Positions 32,455 to 41,092 of a stretch of DNA of 51,183 nucleotides are shown here, piece by piece. Position numbers and translations under genes: made by a program. Positions within the stretch are counted from its first letter, which is position 1. Each line of letters begins with the position of its first letter. The notes under the pieces were generated by a model. That model made no database searches. It saw nothing but the letters and a program-made list of their open reading frames with translations, and had not been told where the DNA came from. Origin of the DNA: Microbacterium sp. (GTDB lineage: Bacteria > Actinomycetota > Actinomycetes > Actinomycetales > Microbacteriaceae); contig JAFKIL010000010.1 in assembly GCA_017306415.1 (NCBI GenBank), forward strand, positions 1-51,183, read 5' to 3'.

Positions 32455-33609
32455 ATGCCGATCCTCGGCGCGGGACGGGTGGCGACGTCGACCGCGGTGC
32501 ACAGCCCCGGATGGATCGAGCACGTGGACGGCCGGATCGTCGGCATCGGCGCAGGCCGGCGCGGCGACGCCGACCTCGTACTGCCCGAGGCGACGGTCGT
32601 GCCGGGCTTCGTCGACATCCACGTCCACGGCGGCGGAGGCGGTTCGTACACCGACCTCGACGAGCGATCGGTCCGCCGTGCGCGCGCCGCGCACCTCGCC
32701 CATGGCACCACCACGACCATGGCGAGTCTCGTGACCGCGGACCTCGACCGCCTCCTCGCCTCCGTGGCGCTCCTGGCCGATCTTGCGGACGAGGGCGTGA
32801 TCCGCGGCATCCACCTCGAGGGTCCGTGGATCAGCCCCGTGCGCGGCGGGGCGCACGACCACGACGCGCTCCGTGCCCCGCGACCGGCGGACGTCGAGCG
32901 CCTGCTGGCCACGGGCCGGGGAGCGGTGCGGATGGTGACGATCGCCCCCGAGCTGCCGGGCGGACTGGACGCCGTCCGGCGGATCACCGCAGCGGGCGCC
33001 ATCGCCGCGGTCGGGCACACCGACGCGACCTACGCCCAGACCCTGGCGGCGATCGAGGCCGGCGCGCGCGTCGCGACCCACCTCTTCAACGCGATGCGGC
33101 CGCTCCACCACCGCGAGCCCGGACCGGTGCTGGCACTGGCCTCCGATCCGGAGGTGACGCTCGAGATGATCGCCGACGGCACCCACCTGCATCCGGCGCT
33201 GTACCGCGAGGTCGTGCGGACGGCCGGCGCCGACCGCATCGCCCTCGTCACCGACGCGATGGCGGCCGCCGGACTCGGCGACGGCGAGTACCGCCTCGGC
33301 GCGCTGGCCGTCACCGTCCACGACGGGGTCGCGCACGTCGCGGGCACGGACATCATCGCCGGGTCCACCACCACGATGGACGCGCTCTTCCGCGCGGCGC
33401 TCGCCGCCGGCGGGGGGTCGCCCGACGGGCGCCCGACGGATGCCGCGTGGCTCCGAGCCGTCCGCCAGACCTCGACGACCCCCGCCCGCGCGATGGGATG
33501 GGACGACGTCGGCGACCTCGCGCCCGGCCGACGCGCGGACGCGGTGGTGCTCGACGCCGACGCACGCGTGACGGGCGTCATCGTCGCGGGGGACCCGGTG
33601 GCGTCCGCC

Positions 33610-33612
<3 letters not shown>
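32455..33612 (+). CDS. nagA: N-acetylglucosamine-6-phosphate deacetylase
   Basis: The 385-residue amidohydrolase has VVPGFVDIHVHGGGG (metal-binding HxH), GIHLEGPWIS (metal Glu), GHTDATY, THLFNAMRPLHHREPG and VTDAMAAAGLGDGEY (catalytic Asp). It removes acetyl from GlcNAc-6-phosphate before nagB. ATG 32455 is 5 nt behind the nagB stop, so it is co-transcribed and co-regulated. Its stop codon is part of the TAGAAT box proposed for serC. Confidence 0.92.
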
Positions 33613-34740
<1,128 letters not shown>

Positions 34741-34788
34741 CCCCGGCCCACCGCCGCGCCGACCAGCCCCGCCGGAACCCGGACAAAC

Positions 34789-35282
34789 CCGTACCGTTCT
34801 CAGGAACGACACCACCCCCGCGCCGCCCCCCGGCGCTCGAAACCCAGACCCCCCGTACCGTTCTTAGGAACGGCCCCGACCGCCGCGCCACCCACCGCGG
34901 CCCGACACCCCCGTACCGTTCTCAGGAACAATGCCCGTGTGTCGGCGCCGGAGAGCCGATATTCCGGGGATCGCGCGTTGGACGAGGGCCGCTGATCCTG
35001 AGAACGGTACGCACCGCCGACGGCGAGCCCCGAGACTGCCGTCAGGCTGATCCTGAGAACGGTACACGTCGCCGACCGCGAGACAGCGCACCGCTGCCGG
35101 CGCGTACACCCCCGCCCGGCACCCTGACCCTCCGTACCGTTCTCAGGAACAGCACCGCCGAGTCGGCGCGGGAGAGCCGGGTTTCCGGGGGTCGCGCGCG
35201 AGCCCAAACCCGCCGATCCTGAGAACGGTACGCGTCGCCGCCCGCGAGACGGCGCACCACTGCCGGCGCGTACACCCTCGCC
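34789..35282. repeat. Cluster of seven REP-like inverted repeats between convergent genes
   Basis: CCGTACCGTTCTCAGGAAC occurs forward at 34789-34807, 34853-34871 (one C to T change), 34911-34929 and 35132-35150. The reverse form GATCCTGAGAACGGTACG occurs at 34994-35011, 35049-35066 (last base A) and 35215-35232. Two forward/reverse pairs enclose spacers of exactly 64 nt, giving two related 101-bp modules (34911-35011, 35132-35232). A further 66-bp unit recurs at 35051-35116 and 35217-35282 with about five mismatches. The pairs can fold as long hairpins. The 632-bp gap (34741-35372) shows no gene, and I saw no copy elsewhere in the window. CRISPR is excluded by mixed orientation and unequal spacing elsewhere. 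Confidence 0.85.
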
Positions 35283-35372
35283 GTCGGCGCGCCACATCCA
35301 TCGCGCGCAGCCGACACCGTCGTGGCGCATCCGTCCCCGCAGAGACTCACCGCCGCCGTCCGACAGGACGCG

Positions 35373-36101
35373 TCAGTCCTCGGCGTCCGGGTCCGAGTCG
35401 TCGTGCTCGTCGTCGTCAGAGGCCGAGCCGTCGGCCTCGTCTTCAGCGTCGTCCGACTCGTCGGCGTCCTCGTCCGAGTCGCCGTCGGCCGCGTCCTCGT
35501 CGTCGCCCGAATCGGCGTCGTCGTCCGAATCGTCGTCGTCCGACTCGTCGGCGTCGTCGTCCGCGAGCTCGTCGATGTCGACGCCGTCCACGTCGCCCGC
35601 ATGCAGGATGCGCGATCCGTCGCGGTCGAAGTCCTCCGCGTCGAGGTCGTCGATGTCATCCAGCTCCGCCTCGAGCTCGGCCTCGAGCTCCGCGTCGTCC
35701 TCGGCATCGTCGGATGCCTCTCCCGCCGCGGCGAGGACGGCCTGCTGCGCCTGATACTCCGCGAGCCGCACGGCCCAGGGCACCCACTCCGGCGCGAGGA
35801 GGGCGCCCTCCCCCGGGAGGAGTTCGGCCTCCAGCACGGTGGGCTCGGCGTCCTCGACCACGGCGAGGCTCACGGTCCAGAACCAGCCGGGATAGCCGGC
35901 CTGGGTGGTCGCGAAGCGCAGCGAGACCACGCCGTCGGCCTCGACCGTGTAACCGGCCGGGGCGCCGATCGTGTCGGCCGGGGTGATCTCGCGGAGCGCG
36001 GAGAGCGCGAGGTCATGCGCCGCGAGCAGACGCTCGTCGGGCACCGTCTCGGCGGGCGACGCCTCGTCTTCCGCCGACACGTCCTCAGGCCTCGAAGTCA
36101 T
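35373..36101 (-). CDS. DUF3027 protein with long acidic C-terminal tail
   Basis: The 242-residue protein starts MTSRPEDVSAEDEA and has a core of about 90 residues (LLAAHDLALSALREITPADTIG, GYPGWFWTVSLAVVEDAEP, LAPEWVPWAVRLAEYQAQQ) matching DUF3027. The last 100 residues are almost only Asp, Glu, Ser and Ala. Such tails are disordered and may mimic nucleic acid. ATG lies inside the cold-shock gene and overlaps it by 17 nt, so the two are coupled. DUF3027 has no known function; linkage to a cold-shock gene is common in Actinobacteria. Confidence 0.85.
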   Translation of the reverse strand: MTSRPEDVSAEDEASPAETVPDERLLAAHDLALSALREITPADTIGAPAGYTVEADGVVSLRFATTQAGYPGWFWTVSLAVVEDAEPTVLEAELLPGEGALLAPEWVPWAVRLAEYQAQQAVLAAAGEASDDAEDDAELEAELEAELDDIDDLDAEDFDRDGSRILHAGDVDGVDIDELADDDADESDDDDSDDDADSGDDEDAADGDSDEDADESDDAEDEADGSASDDDEHDDSDPDAED

Positions 36102-36465
36102 CGGCGACCTTGCGCAGCACGGCGGCGACCTTCTTCGCGTGGGACGCGCTGGGGTACCGGCCACGGCGCAGGTCCCCGCCGATCCCGTCGAGGAGCTTGA
36201 CGAGGTCCTCGACGATGATCGCCATGTCGTCCGCGGACGTGCGGGCGCGCTTGGCGAGGCTGACGGGGGCTTCGAGGAGACGCACGGACAGCGCCTGCGG
36301 ACCGCGCTTGCCGTCGGCGATGCCGAACTCGACGCGACCCCCGGCCTTGGGGATCGTACCCGCCGGCAGGGCGGTGGCGTGCAGGAAGACGTCCTGACCG
36401 TCGTCGGAGGAGATGAAGCCGAAGCCCTTCTCCTCGTCGTAGAACCTGACCTTGCCGGTGGGCAT
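36085..36465 (-). CDS. Cold-shock domain protein with C-terminal helical extension
   Basis: The 126-residue protein has a cold-shock domain (MPTGKVRFYDEEKGFGFISSDDGQDVFLHA, RNP1 KGFGFI and RNP2 DVFLHA) binding single-stranded RNA/DNA. About 60 extra residues follow, helical, ending KVAAVLRKVADDFEA. Standard CspA is 67 residues and is also present at 45146. The extension and the overlapping DUF3027 gene suggest a distinct partner role. Start ATG 36465 is fixed by the domain. Confidence 0.88.
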   Translation of the reverse strand: MPTGKVRFYDEEKGFGFISSDDGQDVFLHATALPAGTIPKAGGRVEFGIADGKRGPQALSVRLLEAPVSLAKRARTSADDMAIIVEDLVKLLDGIGGDLRRGRYPSASHAKKVAAVLRKVADDFEA

Positions 36466-36570
36466 GACATACCTCGCTGGGACGGAGCCGCGCGCCGATC
36501 GGCGCGGGCAGGAGTGCGAACGGGACCCGGCGGGTCCCTCTCTCCAGCCTACGGCACACGCCCCGACCGG

Positions 36571-36576
36571 TAGGCT
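36571..36576 (+). promoter_or_regulatory. Candidate -10 box of leaderless small membrane gene
   Basis: TAGGCT ends 7 nt before ATG 36584 and fits TANNNT. A GGAG between them could instead act as ribosome binding site, so leaderless expression is only likely. Confidence 0.35.
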
Positions 36577-36583
36577 GGAGCGG

Positions 36584-36850
36584 ATGAGCACAGACAACTC
36601 CCGCGAGGACGTCCCGGTCCGTCGCGCCGATCGCATCATGGCGTTCATGTCGCTGGGACTGCTGGTGCTGTCTATCCTGTGCTTCTTCGCGATCCTCATC
36701 GGCTCCGCCGCCCACGTGAAGTTCGACACAGGCGTCTGGCCGGTGGTGGGAATCCTCGTCTACATCGCTCCGGTGATCGCATTCATCCTGCTCCTGGTCG
36801 TCCTGATCTCGAGCTTCGTGCGGAGGGCACGCGCGAACAAGGGTCGGTGA
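36584..36850 (+). CDS. Small two-helix membrane protein
   Basis: An 88-residue protein: a charged start MSTDNSREDVPVRRADR, two hydrophobic segments (IMAFMSLGLLVLSILCFFAILIG and VVGILVYIAPVIAFILLLVVLIS), and a basic end. No family I recognise. It lies 1 bp before the helicase-associated gene on the same strand and probably shares its transcript. Role unknown. Confidence 0.7.
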   Translation: MSTDNSREDVPVRRADRIMAFMSLGLLVLSILCFFAILIGSAAHVKFDTGVWPVVGILVYIAPVIAFILLLVVLISSFVRRARANKGR

Positions 36851-36851
36851 G

Positions 36852-38600
36852 GTGACCGACACGTCGGACGAACGCGCACTCGCGACCTGGCTCACCGGCC
36901 TCGAGCCTCTCGACCTCGCCCGCCTGCTGCTTCGTCGGGGCGTGTCCGCGAACGCGCCGTTCCGTGACGGCTTCGACGTCGCCGAGGGACTGCTGGATGC
37001 GGCATCCGTCGACCGCGCGCTGACCGCGCTCCCGCGATCCGAGCTGATCGCCCTCGGCGATGCCGTCCGGCAGTCGGCAGCGGTCGACCCCGCCGCACGC
37101 CCGGCGCTGCGCGACCTCGCCCTCCTGCGCGCCGACGGGCGTCCCTTCGCGGCGGTCGCGTCCGCCGTCGCCCACGCCGCGACAGCGCGGCCGAGCGCGT
37201 TCGCCCCGGTCGGCACCACGGGTCCCGCGCCCGCAGCGGCGGATGCCGCGGAGTCCGCCGCCGCCGCGGAGCGCGCAGCCGCCAGCGTGGGAGCGCTCGC
37301 CGACCTCGTGTCGATGAGCCTCGATCAGCCGCTCACCGTCACCGCCGCCGGCGCGGTGACCGCGACGGACCGGCGCCGCCTCGTGGAGACGCACGTGGTG
37401 GCCGACGGGGACGAGCTCGACGACCTCCTCGCGCTCGGCGCCGCGACGCGGCTGCTCGTGCGGGCCGGACGGGAGTGGCGTGTCACCGAGGCCGGCGAGG
37501 CCTGGCTGCTCGGCTCGGCCGCCGCGCGGTGGACAGCGGTCGCGACGAGCTGGCGCGATGCGCTGCCCGCGCCGGTACGCGCCCCGGACGGGGCCTTCCT
37601 GCCCCCGGACGCGTGGGCGGTGGAGCGTCCCCTGGACCCGGACTGGCCCGCCACGGTCGCGACGCTGCGGCGACGAGCCGTCCGCTGGGGCCTGCTGACG
37701 CCGACCGGCGCAATCCCCGCGTGGACGACGTCGCTGCGCCGCGGCGGAGACCCCGACGCGAGCGCCCTCGCGGCGCTGCTGCCCGACGAGATCGATGCGA
37801 TCTACCTCCAGGCCGACCTCACCGCGATCGCCCCGGGCCCGTTGACGTCGGCCCTCGATCTCCGGCTGCGCACTATGGCCACGCGCGAGTCGCGGGCACA
37901 GGCATCCACGTATCGGTTCAGCGCCGAATCCCTGTCCGCGGCGGTGGCCGCCGGCGAGACCGCGGCCTCGCTCCGCACGTTCCTCGAAACGCTCTCCCTC
38001 ACCGGCATCCCGCAGCCGCTGGCGTACCTCATCGACCAGGTCGCCGCCCGCCACGGTCTGGTGCGCGTCGGCACGGATGCCGCGACGGGACGCACCAGGG
38101 TCGACAGCGACGACCCGCAGCTGCTGGACACGATCGCCGTCGACCAGTCGCTGCGCGCGATGGGCTTCGTCTCCGCCGACGGCCGGCTGACGTCGCGCAT
38201 CCCGCGCGACGCGGTGTACTGGGGGCTCGCCGACACGAGGTACCCGGTCGTCGCGGTCGACGCGGACGGCGCCGTCGAGCCGCTCCACCGCCGCCGGTCG
38301 GTCGTCCAGGCCGCGCTGCCGTCGGACCCCGCGACGGCGCTCCTGCCGCTGGCCGAGGCACTGCGCGCGAGCGGCGACGGCGACGCGGACGCCGCGTGGC
38401 TGGAGCGCGAGCTGGAGCAGGCGGTGCGCGCCCGCGCGACGGTGGTGGTCGCGGTCCGCCTTCCCGACGGCTCGGCACGGGAGTTCACGCTGGAGGCGGC
38501 GGGCCTCGGCGGCGGGCGCCTGCGCGGACGCGATCGCGCCGCCGACATCGAGCGCACACTGCCCGTGTCGAGCATCGTCGGGGTGCGTCCGCTCCCCTGA
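36852..38600 (+). CDS. Helicase-associated domain protein (XPB partner)
   Basis: The 582-residue protein starts GTG-TDTSDERALATWLTGLEPLDLARLLLRRG and ends with AERELEQ-like helical and LPVSSIVGVRPLP segments. It matches the actinobacterial helicase-associated family (Helicase_C_3) that sits upstream of xpb. It is long, Ala/Leu-rich and lacks an ATPase motif. It probably works with XPB in DNA repair or transcription-coupled processes. xpb follows by 50 bp. It begins 1 bp after the small membrane gene. Confidence 0.82.
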   Translation: MTDTSDERALATWLTGLEPLDLARLLLRRGVSANAPFRDGFDVAEGLLDAASVDRALTALPRSELIALGDAVRQSAAVDPAARPALRDLALLRADGRPFAAVASAVAHAATARPSAFAPVGTTGPAPAAADAAESAAAAERAAASVGALADLVSMSLDQPLTVTAAGAVTATDRRRLVETHVVADGDELDDLLALGAATRLLVRAGREWRVTEAGEAWLLGSAAARWTAVATSWRDALPAPVRAPDGAFLPPDAWAVERPLDPDWPATVATLRRRAVRWGLLTPTGAIPAWTTSLRRGGDPDASALAALLPDEIDAIYLQADLTAIAPGPLTSALDLRLRTMATRESRAQASTYRFSAESLSAAVAAGETAASLRTFLETLSLTGIPQPLAYLIDQVAARHGLVRVGTDAATGRTRVDSDDPQLLDTIAVDQSLRAMGFVSADGRLTSRIPRDAVYWGLADTRYPVVAVDADGAVEPLHRRRSVVQAALPSDPATALLPLAEALRASGDGDADAAWLERELEQAVRARATVVVAVRLPDGSAREFTLEAAGLGGGRLRGRDRAADIERTLPVSSIVGVRPLP

Positions 38601-38636
38601 CCGACGCCGAACGGGCCGACCGGACAGCCGGGCCGG

Positions 38637-38642
38637 TAGACT
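38637..38642 (+). promoter_or_regulatory. Candidate -10 box of leaderless xpb
   Basis: TAGACT ends 8 nt before ATG 38651 with no ribosome binding site between, so xpb may have its own leaderless transcript in addition to read-through. Confidence 0.4.
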
Positions 38643-38650
38643 CGAACGCT

Positions 38651-40306
38651 ATGGCTGACGGACCCCTCATCGTGCAGAGCGACCGGACGGTGCTGCTCGA
38701 AGTGGCCCATCCGGACGCGGAGAGCGCCCGGCACGAGCTCGCGATCTTCGCCGAACTGGAGCGGGCGCCCGAGCACATCCACACCTACCGGATCACCCGA
38801 CTCGGCCTGTGGAACGCCCGCGCGGCCGGTCACGATGCGTCCGACATGCTCGCCACGCTCGACCGCTGGTCGCGGTTCCCCGTGCCGCCGTCGGTGTCCA
38901 TCGACATCCGCGAGACGGTCGGCCGGTACGGGCGGCTGGTCATCGAGCGCGCCGACATCGAGGGTCACGGCGAAGGCGTCCTGGTCCTCCGGTCGACGGA
39001 TGCCGCGGTGCTCGCCGAGATCACGCGGAACAAGCGCATCCAGCCGCTGCTCATCGCCCACCCCTCCCCCGACGTGTACGTCGTGGACGCGTGGGCCCGC
39101 GGACACATCAAGCAGGAGCTCCTCAAGATCGGCTGGCCGGCGGAGGATCTCGCCGGCTACACACCGGGCACGCCGCATCCCATCGACCTCGACGAGGAAG
39201 GGTGGCACCTCCGGCCGTACCAGCGGCAGGCTGTCGACATCTTCACCGACGGCGGCTCGGGCGTGGTCGTGCTCCCCTGCGGTGCCGGCAAGACGCTCGT
39301 CGGTGCGGGGGCGATGGCCGCGACCAAGACGACGACCCTGATCCTGGTGACCAACACCGTGAGCGCGCGGCAGTGGCGCGACGAGCTGCTCAAGCGCACG
39401 AGCCTCACCGCCGAGGAGATCGGCGAGTACTCCGGGCAGGTCAAGGAGATCAAGCCCGTGACCATCGCGACCTACCAGATCCTCACGGCGAAGCGGAAGG
39501 GCGCGTACGCCCACCTGGCGCTCCTCGACGCCCTGGACTGGGGTCTCATCGTGTACGACGAGGTGCACCTGCTCCCCGCACCCGTGTTCAAGCTCACCGC
39601 CGACCTCCAGGCCCGGCGGCGGCTCGGCCTCACGGCCACGCTGGTGCGCGAGGACGGCCGCGAGGGCGACGTCTTCAGCCTCATCGGCCCCAAGCGCTTC
39701 GACGCGCCCTGGAAGGAGATCGAGGCCCAGGGATTCATCTCCCCGGCCGTCTGCTACGAGGTGCGCGTCGACCTGCCCGCCGGAGACCGGCTGGAGTATG
39801 CGGCGTCCGCCGACGACGAGCGCTACCGCCTCGCCGCGACCGCGCCGGCGAAGATCGGGGTCGTGCGGAGCCTGGTCGAGCGCCACCGCGGCGAGCGCAT
39901 CCTCGTCATCGGCCAGTACCTCGATCAGATCGACGTGCTCGCCGACGCGCTCGGCGCCCCCAAGATCACCGGCGCCACCCCGGTCGACGAGCGCGAGGAG
40001 CTGTACCAGGCGTTCCGCGAGGGCACGATCGAACTGCTCGTGGTGTCGAAGGTCGCGAACTTCTCGATCGACCTGCCCGAGGCATCCGTCGCCATCCAGG
40101 TGTCGGGATCGTTCGGCTCCCGGCAGGAGGAGGCGCAGCGACTCGGCCGGCTGCTGCGACCCAAGGAGTCCGGGCACACGGCGAGCTTCTACACGCTCAT
40201 CGCGCGCGACACCGTGGATCAGGACTTCGCCCAGAACCGGCAGCGCTTCCTCGCCGAGCAGGGCTACGCGTACACGATCCTCGACGCCGACCAGATCGCC
40301 GCATGA
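38651..40306 (+). CDS. DNA repair helicase XPB-like (superfamily II)
   Basis: The 551-residue protein has Walker A PCGAGKT (209-215), DEVH box in VYDEVHLLP, LTATLVREDGREGDVFSLIGPK with the RED motif of XPB, and the thumb region, then QVSGSFGSRQEEAQRLGRLLRPK with the motif VI Arg. It unwinds DNA 3' to 5' with ATP. In Actinobacteria XPB is linked to DNA repair. The helicase-associated gene lies directly upstream. Start ATG 38651 follows a likely leaderless promoter. Confidence 0.93.
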   Translation: MADGPLIVQSDRTVLLEVAHPDAESARHELAIFAELERAPEHIHTYRITRLGLWNARAAGHDASDMLATLDRWSRFPVPPSVSIDIRETVGRYGRLVIERADIEGHGEGVLVLRSTDAAVLAEITRNKRIQPLLIAHPSPDVYVVDAWARGHIKQELLKIGWPAEDLAGYTPGTPHPIDLDEEGWHLRPYQRQAVDIFTDGGSGVVVLPCGAGKTLVGAGAMAATKTTTLILVTNTVSARQWRDELLKRTSLTAEEIGEYSGQVKEIKPVTIATYQILTAKRKGAYAHLALLDALDWGLIVYDEVHLLPAPVFKLTADLQARRRLGLTATLVREDGREGDVFSLIGPKRFDAPWKEIEAQGFISPAVCYEVRVDLPAGDRLEYAASADDERYRLAATAPAKIGVVRSLVERHRGERILVIGQYLDQIDVLADALGAPKITGATPVDEREELYQAFREGTIELLVVSKVANFSIDLPEASVAIQVSGSFGSRQEEAQRLGRLLRPKESGHTASFYTLIARDTVDQDFAQNRQRFLAEQGYAYTILDADQIAA

Positions 40307-40361
40307 CGGCCGCGTCGTCGCCGATCCGGCCGATATCCAGCGCCGTCAGGGGTTGGATCAC

Positions 40362-40367
40362 CATAAT
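40362..40367 (+). promoter_or_regulatory. Candidate -10 box of response regulator gene
   Basis: CATAAT ends 6 nt before ATG 40374, leaving no room for a ribosome binding site; leaderless transcription is likely. No convincing -35 seen. Confidence 0.4.
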
Positions 40368-40373
40368 GGGCAC

Positions 40374-41066
40374 ATGACCGCACCGCGCATCCTCGTCGTC
40401 GACGACGAACCGAACATCCGCGATCTGCTCATCACGAGCCTCAGATTCGCTGGATTCCAGGTCCGCGCCGTCTCCAACGGCGCGCAGACGATCTCGGCCG
40501 TCCTCGAAGAGGAGCCGGATCTGATCATCCTCGACGTCATGCTGCCCGACATGAACGGCTTCAGCGTCACCAAGCGGCTCCGGGGCGCCGGCTACACCGC
40601 GCCGATCCTCTTCCTCACCGCGAAGGACGAGACCGAGGACAAGATCGCGGGCCTCAACGCCGGCGGCGACGACTACGTCACCAAGCCCTTCAGCCTCGAC
40701 GAGATCGTCGCGCGCATCCAGGCCATCCTGCGGCGGACGATGCAGGCCGACGAGGAGTCGGTGATCCGTGCGGGCGAGCTCACCATGGATCAGGACACGC
40801 ACGACGTCTTCGTCGACGACGTCCAGATCGACCTCAGCCCCACCGAGTTCAAGCTGCTGCGCTACCTGATGCTCAACCCGAACCGGGTGCTCAGCAAGGC
40901 GCAGATCCTCGACCACGTGTGGGAGTACGACTTCAACGGCGACGCGGGCATCGTCGAGAGCTACATCTCGTACCTGCGGCGCAAGATCGACCCGCACTCG
41001 TCCGAGCCGCTGATCCAGACCAAGCGCGGCTTCGGCTACATGCTGAAGGCGGGCAAGACCGCCTGA
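40374..41066 (+). CDS. OmpR-family response regulator
   Basis: The 230-residue protein has a receiver domain (ILVVDDEPNIRDLL, Asp54 in LIILDVMLPDM, Lys in TKPFSLDE) and a winged-helix DNA-binding domain (LSPTEFKLLRYLMLNPNRVLSKAQILDHVWEYDFNGD...VESYISYLRRKID). It is phosphorylated by the kinase encoded next. It resembles TcrX/MprA-type regulators; the stimulus is unknown. The kinase gene starts 26 bp later. Confidence 0.93.
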   Translation: MTAPRILVVDDEPNIRDLLITSLRFAGFQVRAVSNGAQTISAVLEEEPDLIILDVMLPDMNGFSVTKRLRGAGYTAPILFLTAKDETEDKIAGLNAGGDDYVTKPFSLDEIVARIQAILRRTMQADEESVIRAGELTMDQDTHDVFVDDVQIDLSPTEFKLLRYLMLNPNRVLSKAQILDHVWEYDFNGDAGIVESYISYLRRKIDPHSSEPLIQTKRGFGYMLKAGKTA

Positions 41067-41092
41067 CCGGCGGCACGATCGAGGGGGCCGCC

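Noticed and set aside
34789-35282. Repeat cluster as CRISPR array
   Set aside because: Repeats occur in both orientations, spacing varies, and spacers are themselves related; no cas genes are present.
35042-35707. A Thr/Arg-rich 221-codon minus-strand frame
   Set aside because: It is a frame-shifted reading of the DUF3027 acidic tail plus repeat DNA.
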